A stretch of 64,000 bases of DNA, from positions 186,001-250,000 of the forward strand of contig NZ_JAELXV010000002.1 of assembly GCF_016427535.1 (NCBI RefSeq), given 5' to 3'. Position 1 is the stretch's first letter. Each line of letters starts with the position of its first letter. Made by a program: the position numbers and the translations under genes. This document shows positions 53,315 through 62,145 of the stretch, piece after piece. The notes beneath the pieces were generated by a model, which was given only the letters and a program-made list of their open reading frames with translations, was not told the DNA's origin and made no database searches. Source of the stretch: Hymenobacter sp. BT559. GTDB lineage: Bacteria; Bacteroidota; Bacteroidia; Cytophagales; Hymenobacteraceae.

Positions 53315-54511
53315 CTACCAAAAGCTGGGCTTCGTGATGCTGCCGCGCAAACGGCAGTCTACGCACTCAGCCAGTGCACCAGAATAACCCGCTAAATCGC
53401 CAGTTTTCACACTATAGTAATAATCAATGGGTATGTAATAATTAGGCGTCTCGAATAGCTTAGTTTTAGGCACCGCAAGCGGAGGCATATATTCGGTGAC
53501 GTCCTCATTTTGGAACTTACAGTCGGTGTAGGGGGAGTCGAAGGCCCAGTCGGCGGGCAGCGACAGCTCGGCGCGGTTGATGAAAAAGCGCCGCTGCTGC
53601 ACGGTGTGGGCTCCCACGTAGCCCAGCACGGGCTCGGTGGTGGCGCCGCTGGTGCGGCGCACGTTGCCGGTGAGCTGCACGGGCAAGGGGTCGTTGACAG
53701 TGCCGATGGCCTCGGTGTTCTTGCGCAGCTGCTCGTAGTAGGCAAACTCCTCGGCCGTTTGGGCATACTGAGTCACGAGCACGCTGTAGCGAATCTTGAG
53801 GCGCTCGGCCCGGTCGGAGAACGAGAGGATGGAGTAGTCGAGCAGCGCATCCTGGCTGAGCTGAGCCGAGGTAGCCTGCTTGATGCCCGTGGGCTGCTCC
53901 GTGCGCCAGCATGTGTATATCGGCGTCGTGCGCGCACCTATCACCTTTTTATCAGGAAAGTATTCTAACGAGGACTTATAAGCGGAGTTGAACTCCCAGG
54001 TTTCGGCAAACTTCCAGCGGTAGTAGCGTGTCTGCTGCGTCGCATCGCGGGTATTGAGCAGTACGCGCACTTCATTATCTACCCGCCGCCAGCTGAGCTT
54101 GTCAATAGGCGGGGTGACCTTGAGGGGCACGGGTGCCGACTCGTAGGTGGCGGCGTTGGCGCCGGTGGTGCTGACGCGCAGCTGGTACTGGCCGGGGCCG
54201 AGCACCAGGCTGTCGGACTGGTAGAAGCCGGGGCTGCGCTCGCGCAAGGAGTAGCGGGCTCCGGCCGCACCCTGGATGTAGACCGTGGCCCGGGCCTCGG
54301 GCGTGGGGGCGGCAGTGGTGGCGATGTTCTGGGTGCGCGAGAGCTTGACGCGCGTGGCCCCGTTGCCGTTGATAAAGCCATCTACGACCAGGTAGCTCGT
54401 GGGCGCGCTGATGACTTCGGGAACGTAGGCATCAATGCAGCTACCTAGGGCTACGACCAGCAAGCCAGTTGCCGCACGAGCAAGCGAAGCAGGAACAGCC
54501 AGCGTGCGCAT
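53315..54511 (-). CDS. DUF4249 family lipoprotein
   Basis: 398 residues with a lipoprotein-type signal (VVALGSCIDAY, lipidated Cys about residue 25). Blocks such as YLVVDGFINGNGATRVKLSRT, VYIQG and PGFYQSD mark the DUF4249 family, which nearly always follows a TonB-dependent receptor in Bacteroidota. Its start overlaps the receptor's stop by one base (TGATG), showing coupled translation. It probably works at the outer membrane as a partner of the receptor, like SusD-type lipoproteins, though no ligand is known. Cys-x2-Cys (ECVDC) near the C-terminus. Confidence 0.9.
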   Translation of the reverse strand: MRTLAVPASLARAATGLLVVALGSCIDAYVPEVISAPTSYLVVDGFINGNGATRVKLSRTQNIATTAAPTPEARATVYIQGAAGARYSLRERSPGFYQSDSLVLGPGQYQLRVSTTGANAATYESAPVPLKVTPPIDKLSWRRVDNEVRVLLNTRDATQQTRYYRWKFAETWEFNSAYKSSLEYFPDKKVIGARTTPIYTCWRTEQPTGIKQATSAQLSQDALLDYSILSFSDRAERLKIRYSVLVTQYAQTAEEFAYYEQLRKNTEAIGTVNDPLPVQLTGNVRRTSGATTEPVLGYVGAHTVQQRRFFINRAELSLPADWAFDSPYTDCKFQNEDVTEYMPPLAVPKTKLFETPNYYIPIDYYYSVKTGDLAGYSGALAECVDCRLRGSITKPSFW

Positions 54512-57303
54512 CAGAAGCGGAAATTATAAGTGAGTGTAGGAATGGGCTGCCCGAAAATGGAAAGCTTGTAGCCCTTAATCTGCCCGCCCGTCGACTGGAA
54601 GTAAACCGAGTACGGATTGCGCCGGCCCGTTAGGTTGTAGATAGAAACCGTCCAGGAGCTGTGGGCCAGCTTCTTGATGCGGTGGTTACCCTCGAAGTTG
54701 ACGGCAAAATCGACGCGGTAGTAGTCGGGCACTCGGTAGGCATTGCGGTCCGAGTAATACACCCGGTAGGCATTATCAATGTAGTACTTGGCCAGCGGCA
54801 GCGTAATGGGGCGGCCCGTGCTGTAGTTGAAATTGAGCGAGGTGTTGAAGCGCCGCGAAAAGCGGTAGTTGCCCACTAACGTCACGTCGTGCGGCTTGTC
54901 GTAGTTGCTTGGGTACCAGTTGCCACCGTTTACCACATCGGTAGCGGTGTTCACCTGCACCAGCGAGCGGGCGTAGGTATAGCTGAGCCATCCATTTATC
55001 TTGCCCACATTCTTGCGCAGCAGTACTTCCACCCCGTAGGCGCGCCCGTTGGCGTTCAGCACATCGGTTTCGAGGTGGGGGTTTAGCAGTAGCACGGCCC
55101 CGCCTTTATAATCCAGAAAATCTTGAATGCGCTTGTAGTAGCCTTCTACCGAAAACTCGACCGTGTTGCGCTTGAAGTTGTGGTAGTACCCTAGGGCCAC
55201 CTGGTCGCCCACCTGCGGCCGGATGTACTTGTCGCTCAGCTTCCAGCTGTCGGTGGGCGACACCACGGTGGTATTGGTAAGCTGATGCACGTACTGGCGG
55301 GTGCGGTTATAGCTGACCTTTACCGACGAGGTGGCCGTTAGCTCATACTTGGCCGAGAGGCGCCATTCGGGGCCGCCGTAGTTGGCCAGTACTTGGCCGC
55401 CACTGTAGTCGGTAGTGCCGGTTACGGTGCTCTCGCTGCGCGAAAGGCCTTCGATGTAGTCGCGCACTTGGCGGGGACCTAGGGCCTGGAAAAACGAGTA
55501 GCGCAGTCCCAGCACCACCGCAAAGCGTGGGCTGACGTCGAAGCGGTCGGCCACGTACACGGCGCTTTCCAGGGCCCGCTCGTGCTGAATGACGGTGGGT
55601 AGCAGCAGCGACTGTTCGCCCAGTGGCTGCTGGTTGCCGGGGGCCGTGTTGTAGAGCAGCGTGCTGGCCCCAAAGTCGAGCGTGTGCTTGGCGTGCCACA
55701 AGTAGCTGGCATCGGCCTGCACCGCGGCCTGGTTGATGCTGTAGTCGAAAGTAGACGCCGTAGACTCGTTGCGCGTCGTTTTTAGGTTGAAGCCGTAGCG
55801 GCTGTAGGTACCCGTGAGCGTGCCCGCTAGCTGCGGGCTAAAAGTGTGCTTCCACTTAAGCGCGGCGGCCGTATTGCGATACTCATAAATGGTATCGCTG
55901 GCCAGCCGAAACCGGTCGTGGCTGAAGTAGCCGGTGGCCGAAAGCGAGTTCTTGTCGTCTAGGTCGTAAGTCAGGTAAGCGCTTAGGTCGTAGAACGAAG
56001 CCGCGCTGTTTTTGAGGGTAGGGCTAGGCACCTGGTGCAGCAGCCAGTCAGAATACGAAGTGCGGCCACTCACTAGGAAGGAGCCCTTAGCGGGAGCATC
56101 TTCCTGGGTGCGTGGGCCCAGCGGGCCCTCCAGCTCCAAGCGGCTGGTCAGCAGCCCTATACCGCCCGAGCCGCCAAACTTCTTGCGGTTGCCCTCGCGC
56201 CCCTCAATCTCCAGCACTGAAGCCAGGCGCCCGCCGTAGCGCACCGGAATGGCACTTTTGTACAGCTCGGCCGACTGCACCGCGTCGGGGTTGAAGGCTG
56301 AAAAGAACCCGAACAAGTGGGCCGGGTTGTAGATGGTGGCGCCATTAAATAGCACCAGGTTTTGGTCGGTGCCGCCGCCGCGCACGCTAAAGCCCGTGCT
56401 GCCCTCGCCAATGGTCTTTACGCCAGGCAGCGCCGTCACCACCCGCAAGATGTCCGCCTCGCCAAACACCGTGGGCACTTGCTTGATGACCTTGATATCC
56501 AGCTTCTGCACGCCCATTTGCATGCCGCGCACGTTGCCCTCCTTCTGGCCCTGCACCACTACCTCGCGTAGCGAGGTCACGTCAGACAACACTTCTAGGT
56601 CGAGGCGGCCGCTGGCGTGCACCCAAATTTGCCGCCGCGTGGGGCGGATACCTAGGCCGCGGATATTAAGGTTGTAGCGGCCCACTGGTAGCGTAAGCGA
56701 GTATGCCCCTTTCGCGTCGGTAGCCGTGCCAATGTTCGGAGAATCTATAAAGACTGCCACACCCGGCACGGGTTCCTTGCTGGTGCGCACCACACCCGTT
56801 ATCGTGGCCCGGTTGCCAGCGGGCGCCGCCTGCCGCGGCCCTATCTCATACACTCTGAACTCGGACGTGCCCACTTCGGAGGGCCGGCTAGTGCGAGCCG
56901 GCGCCTGCCCCTCTCCGGCAACAACCGGCGGCGGGCTGCCGCTGACCGGCGCCGCCGGGAAAAACTCATCGGGCAGGCGCGTTTGCAGCGGATACTCGTG
57001 GGTAATGAATACTCGGTTGGTAGCTTCGTCGACGGCGAAGCGCAGCGTAGAATGCTCAAAAATCTGCCGCAGCACCGCCACCAGCGGCAGGTCATTGGCC
57101 TGCACTCGCACCGTGACACTGTCCAGCGCCGCCGGGTCGAAAAAAAACCGATAAGGCGTCTGGGCCTCTACACGCTGTGCAAACTGCTCGAAGCGCAGGT
57201 TGCGAAAGTCACCGCTGATGGGCGGCGAGCTTTGCTGAGCGAAGGTAGGGTAGCTACCAGCCAATAGTCCGGCCAGCAAAATGCCAAAGTAAAGTCGGGT
57301 CAT
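54511..57303 (-). CDS. TonB-dependent outer-membrane receptor with STN and carboxypeptidase-like domains
   Basis: 930 residues. Signal peptide (ending YPTFAQ), then a secretin/TonB N-terminal STN domain (about 35-105: LRFEQFAQRVEAQTPYRFFF...LRQIFEHS), a carboxypeptidase regulatory-like domain (about 165-245: ITGVVRTSKEPVPGVAVFIDS), a plug (about 270-380: FGEADILRVVTALPGVKTIG, FSVRGGGTDQNLVLFNGATI), and a long 22-stranded barrel ending TLTYNFRF. An STN domain usually signals to an anti-sigma factor, but no such pair lies beside it here. The ATG at 57303 starts the signal peptide; the extra 10 codons upstream run into a hairpin. Transported substrate unknown. Confidence 0.93.
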   Translation of the reverse strand: MTRLYFGILLAGLLAGSYPTFAQQSSPPISGDFRNLRFEQFAQRVEAQTPYRFFFDPAALDSVTVRVQANDLPLVAVLRQIFEHSTLRFAVDEATNRVFITHEYPLQTRLPDEFFPAAPVSGSPPPVVAGEGQAPARTSRPSEVGTSEFRVYEIGPRQAAPAGNRATITGVVRTSKEPVPGVAVFIDSPNIGTATDAKGAYSLTLPVGRYNLNIRGLGIRPTRRQIWVHASGRLDLEVLSDVTSLREVVVQGQKEGNVRGMQMGVQKLDIKVIKQVPTVFGEADILRVVTALPGVKTIGEGSTGFSVRGGGTDQNLVLFNGATIYNPAHLFGFFSAFNPDAVQSAELYKSAIPVRYGGRLASVLEIEGREGNRKKFGGSGGIGLLTSRLELEGPLGPRTQEDAPAKGSFLVSGRTSYSDWLLHQVPSPTLKNSAASFYDLSAYLTYDLDDKNSLSATGYFSHDRFRLASDTIYEYRNTAAALKWKHTFSPQLAGTLTGTYSRYGFNLKTTRNESTASTFDYSINQAAVQADASYLWHAKHTLDFGASTLLYNTAPGNQQPLGEQSLLLPTVIQHERALESAVYVADRFDVSPRFAVVLGLRYSFFQALGPRQVRDYIEGLSRSESTVTGTTDYSGGQVLANYGGPEWRLSAKYELTATSSVKVSYNRTRQYVHQLTNTTVVSPTDSWKLSDKYIRPQVGDQVALGYYHNFKRNTVEFSVEGYYKRIQDFLDYKGGAVLLLNPHLETDVLNANGRAYGVEVLLRKNVGKINGWLSYTYARSLVQVNTATDVVNGGNWYPSNYDKPHDVTLVGNYRFSRRFNTSLNFNYSTGRPITLPLAKYYIDNAYRVYYSDRNAYRVPDYYRVDFAVNFEGNHRIKKLAHSSWTVSIYNLTGRRNPYSVYFQSTGGQIKGYKLSIFGQPIPTLTYNFRF

Positions 57304-57333
57304 AGCAAGCAAACAGGAAGAGCAGAAAACCAC

Positions 57334-57383
57334 AGGCGCCAGCCCTCGGCTGCCCGCGCAGGGACGGCCGAGGGCTGGCGCCT
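57334..57383 (-). promoter_or_regulatory. Strong intercistronic hairpin before the TonB receptor gene
   Basis: 17-base perfect arms (AGGCGCCAGCCCTCGGC at 57334-57350 and its complement at 57367-57383) overlap the stop codon of the 248-residue gene and end 31 bases before the receptor ATG. On the minus strand only TGTGGTTTTCTG follows, so it may act as an attenuator or RNA-stabilising element rather than a full terminator. Confidence 0.6.
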
Positions 57384-58128
57384 AGGGCAGGGTGTAGTAG
57401 TAGCGGAGAGCTTTCAGGGCCGACGCCTCGCGCTGTGCGGCCGAAAAGCGTAATTTTTGCTGGCGGGCATAGCGCTGCACCTCAGTTCGATGGGCGGGTA
57501 GCAGGGCCAGCAGGTCTTTCAGGCGGCCTACTTCTACCGCGGTGCTACCCGAGCGGGCAATAAGCTTATCAATCTGCCTGAACTTGAAGACCAAGCTCTG
57601 GTTGTCGGTAGTTTGCTGCAGGTATTTGACGTGGCGGGCCAGCAGGTTCACCGGCCCTGGTTGCAACAGTTCATAAAAGCCAGTGCGTAGCAGAGCGCTC
57701 GCCGAGGAGTCGCCCAGCACGTGGATGAAGCGCCGGTCTTGAATAGAAAAGTCAGTAAGCGCTTCTGGCACCAACATGATGTTGGCCACCTGATTGGGGT
57801 AAGTCAGCACCACCCGGTCGAGCACTATGTCGTAGCGCAGCGGCACTTGCTGAAAGTAAGCGTTGCGATACGTAACGGTACCAAGCTGCGGCTCATTGCT
57901 CACAAAAAACTGGTGCCCAATGGCGCCCGGCTTGGTGGGGTCTACGTACTCGGGGCCGCTGAATAATACCGACTCTGCCTGCGTGGCCTTGGTATAGTGC
58001 TGCGTAGCGGCCTCCACCGCCGCGGCCAGAGCTACTGAGTCGGCGGCAGTTGGGGCCTGCGCCCATGTATGATAGGGCAGGGCCAAAGCCAGGCAGCAGG
58101 CGCCCATACGCAGTAGTCGGTGCATCAT
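57382..58128 (-). CDS. Hypothetical exported protein, first gene of the TonB receptor operon
   Basis: 248 residues. The signal peptide is MMHRLLRMGACCLALALPYHTWAQ; the second ATG (58125) is equally possible as the start. The mature part begins with a helical stretch (VALAAAVEAATQHYTKA) and has beta-rich blocks (TVTYRNAYFQQVPLRYDIVLDR, FYELLQPGPVNLLARHVKYLQQ) ending in a basic helix (RYARQQKLRFSAAQ). I recognise no named family. Placed 5' of a TonB receptor, DUF4249 lipoprotein and macroglobulin-like gene on one strand, it is probably an envelope accessory of that system. Confidence 0.75.
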   Translation of the reverse strand: MMHRLLRMGACCLALALPYHTWAQAPTAADSVALAAAVEAATQHYTKATQAESVLFSGPEYVDPTKPGAIGHQFFVSNEPQLGTVTYRNAYFQQVPLRYDIVLDRVVLTYPNQVANIMLVPEALTDFSIQDRRFIHVLGDSSASALLRTGFYELLQPGPVNLLARHVKYLQQTTDNQSLVFKFRQIDKLIARSGSTAVEVGRLKDLLALLPAHRTEVQRYARQQKLRFSAAQREASALKALRYYYTLP

Positions 58129-58358
58129 GCAAAAGCTAAAAAAGGCGGAACTGCCACGTTTTAGCTTTGCCCAGCTAGGGCGGCCTCCTAAAACTGACTG
58201 CGCAATATATTCACAGAAAGCTCACGGCTAGCCTATGCCTTACACACGCGCCCTAGGTATTATTATAACTATAGGTAAGCAAAAAGCTTCTTTTGTAACT
58301 GCCCATGTCCCAACTGCGCTGATAGCTAGTGAGTACCTAGGCTATAGGCTTAGCTTTA
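58129..58358. other. Short intergenic spacer, no gene seen
   Basis: 230 bases between nth and the TonB operon; presumably it carries the operon promoter. I see no firm promoter or hairpin. Confidence 0.4.
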
Positions 58359-59015
58359 TTACATGGGCTGCGCCTGCGCAAGTTTCTGGTAGTAAGCGCA
58401 AAAGTCGGTGAGCGGACACACGCTGCACTTGGGCGTGCGGGCCACGCAGATGTAGCGGCCGTGCAAAATCAGCCAGTGGTGCGCTTTGGGTATCAGCTCC
58501 TGGGGGGTGTACTTCACGAGACCTTTCTCCACGGCTAGCGGCGTGGTGGCCGTCTTGGGTACCAGCCCTAGGCGGTGCGATACCCGAAACACGTGCGTAT
58601 CCACGGCCATGGCGGGCTGGTTGTAGATAACCGATACCACCACGTTGGCCGTTTTGCGGCCCACGCCTGGCAGGCGCTGCAGCTCCTCAATAGTGCTAGG
58701 TACCTCACCTCCAAACTCCTCCGTAAGCAGCTTCCCTAGGCCGGCCAGGTGCTTGGCCTTATTGTTGGGGTATGAGACGCTACGGATAAACGGAAAAATA
58801 TCATCGGCTGAGGCAGCGCCTAGCTCGGCGGCGGTCGGAAACTGCTCTAGCAGCGCGGGCATCACCTGGTTCACGCGCTTGTCGGTGCACTGCGCGCTCA
58901 GCACCACGGCCACAATCAGCTCGTAGGGGTTGCGGTAGGCCAGCTCGGTGCGCGGCTCGGGGTAGTGCGTAGTGAAATAGTCGAGAAACCGACGAAACCG
59001 TTCGGGGCGAGTCAT
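58359..59015 (-). CDS. nth: Endonuclease III (DNA glycosylase/AP lyase)
   Basis: 218 residues. Base-excision repair enzyme for oxidised pyrimidines. The helix-hairpin-helix LPGVGRKTANVV contains the catalytic Lys, and VDTHVFRVSHRLGL supplies the catalytic Asp. The C-terminal iron-sulfur cluster ligands C-x6-C-x2-C-x5-C are visible in CVARTPKCSVCPLTDFC. The start MTRPERFRRFLDYF at 59015 fits the family; an upstream in-frame start adds 11 residues without support. On the same strand as the sigma factor pair upstream, with a 115-base gap. Confidence 0.96.
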   Translation of the reverse strand: MTRPERFRRFLDYFTTHYPEPRTELAYRNPYELIVAVVLSAQCTDKRVNQVMPALLEQFPTAAELGAASADDIFPFIRSVSYPNNKAKHLAGLGKLLTEEFGGEVPSTIEELQRLPGVGRKTANVVVSVIYNQPAMAVDTHVFRVSHRLGLVPKTATTPLAVEKGLVKYTPQELIPKAHHWLILHGRYICVARTPKCSVCPLTDFCAYYQKLAQAQPM

Positions 59016-59130
59016 ACCTAATGCAGAAAGTGCGCAAACTACGCGCACGCCAACATGCGATGCCTATTCTGCGGGGCAGGTAGGCACGCGTAGTTGCGAG
59101 GCTGTAATCAGCGCACTTCCCGTAAGTTAA

Positions 59131-59355
59131 TTAGCGTAAAAATGTTCGCGAATATTGGAGGATGTTAGCGGTGGTAGATGCTTTAGGTTCGCGGGCTAGG
59201 CCGTTAAGCGCTTGCTGCGCAAGAAGTAAATCGGCACACGCTACTGCCAGCTCGGGGTCATGCAGTAGCGCGTCTTCGACTTCATGTTGTTCGTCAGCTG
59301 GCAATTCGTTGTACACGTAGCGAAGCAGCGTCGGGTGGGGTACTGTTTGTATCAT
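59131..59355 (-). CDS. Small acidic protein, anti-sigma-like N-terminal domain only
   Basis: 74 residues: YVYNELPADEQHEVEDALLHDPELAVACADLL resembles the N-terminal helical part of zinc-free anti-sigma factors (pattern Y-x-GELSxEE...DPELA). The rest, with the membrane segment and sensory domain of usual anti-sigma factors, is absent, and there is no cysteine/histidine zinc motif (His25 and Cys40 are isolated). Its ATG lies 62 bases inside the 3' end of the sigma gene in another frame, so translation is likely coupled. A soluble partner that binds the sigma factor is the best guess. Confidence 0.7.
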   Translation of the reverse strand: MIQTVPHPTLLRYVYNELPADEQHEVEDALLHDPELAVACADLLLAQQALNGLAREPKASTTANILQYSRTFLR

Positions 59356-59929
59356 ACAAAAGGGAATGTGCGGCCATTTTCTTCCGCAAATTGATTAGCG
59401 CATAGCGCATCCGGCCTAGGGCCGTATTGATGCTGACGCCGGTTGCGTCGGCAATTTCCTGAAAGCTCATATCGCCGTAGTGGCGCATGAGGAGTACTTC
59501 CTTTTGCGCAGCCGGCAGCTCCTGAATGAGCTGACGCAGTTGTGCATGGCTTTCCTCGCGGCCGAGTATATCGTCGGCCGGCTCTTCTGAAAGGTGTAAC
59601 GAATTAGCGAGCCCGATGTTGTCATCGAGGCTCGTTTGAGGCGCTCTTTTTGCGCGCCGAAAGGCATCGATAGCTAGGTTATGGGCAATGCGGCAGAGCC
59701 ACGAGGCAAATTTGCCTTCGTCTTGGTAACGTCCGCTTTTGAGGGTGTGGATGGCCTTAATGAAGGTATCCTGGGTGAGGTCGTCGGCGACATCCTGGTC
59801 GCGCACGACGAGGTGGATAGTCGTGAAGACCCGCGCCTGGTGGCGCTGGAGCAGCTGGGCAAAGGCCGACTCGTGGCCAGCCAGGTAAAGGGCGATGAGC
59901 GCGGAATCGCTCGGCTGCATGGGTTCCAT
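59294..59929 (-). CDS. ECF-type RNA polymerase sigma factor (sigma-70 family)
   Basis: 211 residues. Region 2 (about 20-90: LLQRHQARVFTTIHLVVRDQDVADDLTQDTFIKAI, WLCRIAHNLAIDAFRR) binds core enzyme and the -10-like box. Region 4 (about 130-190: LIQELPAAQKEVLLMRHYGDMSFQEIADATGVSINTALGRMRYA) binds the upstream box. There is no region 1 or 3, as usual for ECF factors. The 3' end overlaps the small anti-sigma-like gene by 62 bases. The target regulon is unknown; the window shows no obvious repeated target promoter. Confidence 0.93.
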   Translation of the reverse strand: MEPMQPSDSALIALYLAGHESAFAQLLQRHQARVFTTIHLVVRDQDVADDLTQDTFIKAIHTLKSGRYQDEGKFASWLCRIAHNLAIDAFRRAKRAPQTSLDDNIGLANSLHLSEEPADDILGREESHAQLRQLIQELPAAQKEVLLMRHYGDMSFQEIADATGVSINTALGRMRYALINLRKKMAAHSLLYDTNSTPPDAASLRVQRIAS

Positions 59930-60371
59930 AAAGGACTACGGGTTAGGAGAACGTAGAGCTTAGGTCGATAGTATGCAGCTAAGGGTAAAAAAGAGGAGTG
60001 AGCAGTAGATGAAGCCCGCGATAATCGAGCCAAATGTAGCAGACTAGCCGCGAGTAATGCAAGGGCGGTAGTGAGCGCGCAAAAAATATTATCTCTGAAA
60101 TCTAGGATAGCTGCGACGCTAGTCCAAGCTCCGAGCACTACCCCGATGCAGCCAGCAGGTAAGCCGTGTGGGCAGTGCCGGGTAGCTTAAGCACGAAGTA
60201 GTTAGTCGCGCCAGCTATTACCTAGGTGCCTGGGCGGAGCTAGTGCAAGTTAAGCACGCGGCTGCTAATTACAAAGCCGCTTCTGACCTAAATGACCGCT
60301 TGCCAAGGCCACGCGTATAAACGGCCGGCCCAAGGCCCCGGCAGGTCGGGGCCCTAGGAGCCGCCTTTGCT
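59930..60371. other. Intergenic region between divergent genes, no gene seen
   Basis: About 440 bases between the sigma factor gene and the alpha/beta hydrolase gene. It should hold both promoters, but I found no clear TTTG/TAnnTTTG pair. No convincing coding frame or RNA gene. Confidence 0.5.
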
Positions 60372-61094
60372 GTGCTTACGTACCTCGCGCTTCACTACTG
60401 GGCCGGCGCCGGCCACGAATTCGACACCTTACAAAGCCAGTTGCCAGCTGATACAGCATTCCTGGCGCCCGACTTGCCGGGCTTTGGGGCGCAGGAGGCA
60501 CCCGCGGGCTTCGACTACTCGGTGGGGGCATACACTGACTGGGTAGCTAACCTAGTGGCGACGCATAAGCTAGAAGAGTACGTGCTGATTGGGCACAGCA
60601 TGGGCGGCAAAATCGCGCTGGCGCTGGCTGCCCGCCAGCCGGCGGGGCTGCGTGGGCTGGTGCTGCTGTCGCCCTCGCCCCCCACGCCCGAGCCCATCAG
60701 CAACGAGGACCGGAAGGCGAGCCTGGCTGCCTATGGCCAGCGCCTCGAAGCCGAAAAAACGGCGACTAAAATCATGATTCGCCCGGTGGCGGCCGCCGTG
60801 CGGCAGCAGGTTATCGCCGATAACCTCCGCTCTAGCCAGGCGGCCTGGGACGCTTGGCTAGAGCGTGGCTCGAAGGAAGATATCTCAGCCCTCATGCCCG
60901 CTATTCAGGTGCCGTGCTGCTTGCTGGTGGGCGATGCCGACCATGCCATTCCGCTGGCTGCGCAACAGCAGCAGACACTGCCGCTGCTGCCCGCCGGCTC
61001 GCCGCTAGTAGTGGTGCCGGAAGCTGGCCACTTGCTGCCCCTCGAAGCACCCGATGTGGTGCGCGATGCTGTCTTACAACTCACTGCCGCATGA
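60372..61094 (+). CDS. Alpha/beta fold hydrolase
   Basis: 240 residues from a GTG start. It has the catalytic triad of the alpha/beta hydrolase fold: the nucleophile elbow GHSMGG (about residue 76), the Asp in LLVGDADHAIPL, and the His in PEAGHLLPLE. LAPDLPGFGAQEAP is the conserved oxyanion-region strand. The N-terminus lacks a signal peptide, so it acts in the cytoplasm. It overlaps the next gene by ATGA (61091-61094), so the two are translationally coupled. This suggests it may remove esters from a sugar or glycan handled by the GH43 enzyme, which is inference from pairing alone. Confidence 0.9.
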   Translation: MLTYLALHYWAGAGHEFDTLQSQLPADTAFLAPDLPGFGAQEAPAGFDYSVGAYTDWVANLVATHKLEEYVLIGHSMGGKIALALAARQPAGLRGLVLLSPSPPTPEPISNEDRKASLAAYGQRLEAEKTATKIMIRPVAAAVRQQVIADNLRSSQAAWDAWLERGSKEDISALMPAIQVPCCLLVGDADHAIPLAAQQQQTLPLLPAGSPLVVVPEAGHLLPLEAPDVVRDAVLQLTAA

Positions 61095-62038
61095 CCTACC
61101 AAAACCCAGTGCTCGACGCCGATTTTCCGGACCCCAGCGTGCTGCGGGCGCCCGACGGCTACTACTACGCTTACGCTACCCAAACCAAGCGCGCGGGCCA
61201 GATACTGAACTTTCAAGTAGCCCGCTCGCGCGACCTTGCCACTTGGGAACACCTAGGCGAGGCCCTACCTACCAAGCCCGACTGGGCCGCCACCAGCCAG
61301 CGCTTTTGGGCACCCGACGTGAGCCGCCACCCCGATGGCCGCTACCTGATGTACTACTCGGCGCAGCCCAACGACCCCGCCGCTGGCCTTTGGCTGGGCG
61401 TGGCCGTGGCCGACCGCCCCGAAGGCCCCTTTATAGATAGTGGACAGCCACTACTGGCGGGTGGGCCGGGCTTCGAGAATATCGACCCCATGCGCTTTGT
61501 GGACCCCGCCGACGGACGGCAGCTGCTATTTTGGGGTTCGGGCTTTGGGCCGCTGCGGGTGCGCGAGCTGGCCGCCGATGGCCTAGGTTTCGCTCCCGGC
61601 TCAGAAGCCCAAGTGGTAGTAGCGCCTAGGCCGGCGGCCGGCCCCACGGCCTATGGCCACCTCATCGAAGGCAGCTGGGTGCACTATCGCGCCGGCTGGT
61701 ACTACCTGTTTTACTCGGGCGATAACTGCTGCGGCCCCGATGCGCACTACGCGGTGCTAGTGGCCCGCGCCCGCCAGGCCACCGGTCCTTATCAAACCTT
61801 GGCCCAGGCTACCGGCACCGACGGTACCATACTTACCGAAAATGACCGCTGGCAAGCACCTGGCCATAATTCACTCATTACCGACGACCACGGCCAGGAC
61901 TGGCTGCTCTACCACGCCATCGACCGCCAGCAGCCTACCTTCGACGCCATCAACGACGAGCAAGGTTATTCGCGGCGCGTGATGCTGCTGAGTAAAGTAG
62001 ACTATACCGAGGATGGCTGGCCGGTGATAAGTGATTAA
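61091..62038 (+). CDS. GH43 family glycoside hydrolase (arabinosidase/xylosidase type)
   Basis: 315 residues of a five-bladed beta-propeller. The start MTYQNPVLDADFPDPSVLRA carries the catalytic base Asp, FVDPADGRQLLFWGSG holds the second Asp, and LIEGSWVHYRAGWYYLFYS contains the acid Glu. PGHNSLITDDHGQDWLLYHAI is typical of arabinan-degrading members. The start at 61091 fits the family; a longer frame in the same phase begins inside the preceding gene. There is no signal peptide, so it acts on imported oligosaccharides. Downstream is a palindromic element between it and the convergent patatin-barrel gene. Confidence 0.88.
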   Translation: MTYQNPVLDADFPDPSVLRAPDGYYYAYATQTKRAGQILNFQVARSRDLATWEHLGEALPTKPDWAATSQRFWAPDVSRHPDGRYLMYYSAQPNDPAAGLWLGVAVADRPEGPFIDSGQPLLAGGPGFENIDPMRFVDPADGRQLLFWGSGFGPLRVRELAADGLGFAPGSEAQVVVAPRPAAGPTAYGHLIEGSWVHYRAGWYYLFYSGDNCCGPDAHYAVLVARARQATGPYQTLAQATGTDGTILTENDRWQAPGHNSLITDDHGQDWLLYHAIDRQQPTFDAINDEQGYSRRVMLLSKVDYTEDGWPVISD

Positions 62039-62039
62039 A

Positions 62040-62140
62040 ACAACTGTCCTTGCGAGGAGGCACGACGAAGCAAGCGCACCTGCTCAGCCGCGCCGTTCAG
62101 ATGCAATCCCTTCGTCCTGTCTCCTCGCAAGGACAGTTGT
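62040..62140. repeat. Palindromic repeat between convergent genes
   Basis: 20-base perfect arms, ACAACTGTCCTTGCGAGGAG (62040-62059) and its complement (62121-62140), plus an inner pair GACGAAG/CTTCGTC (62064-62070, 62110-62116). It sits 2 bases after the GH43 stop and 6 bases before the end of the patatin-like gene. A different sequence family from the elements at 26.2 and 44.2 kb. It may also end transcription. Confidence 0.75.
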
Positions 62141-62145
62141 AGCTA

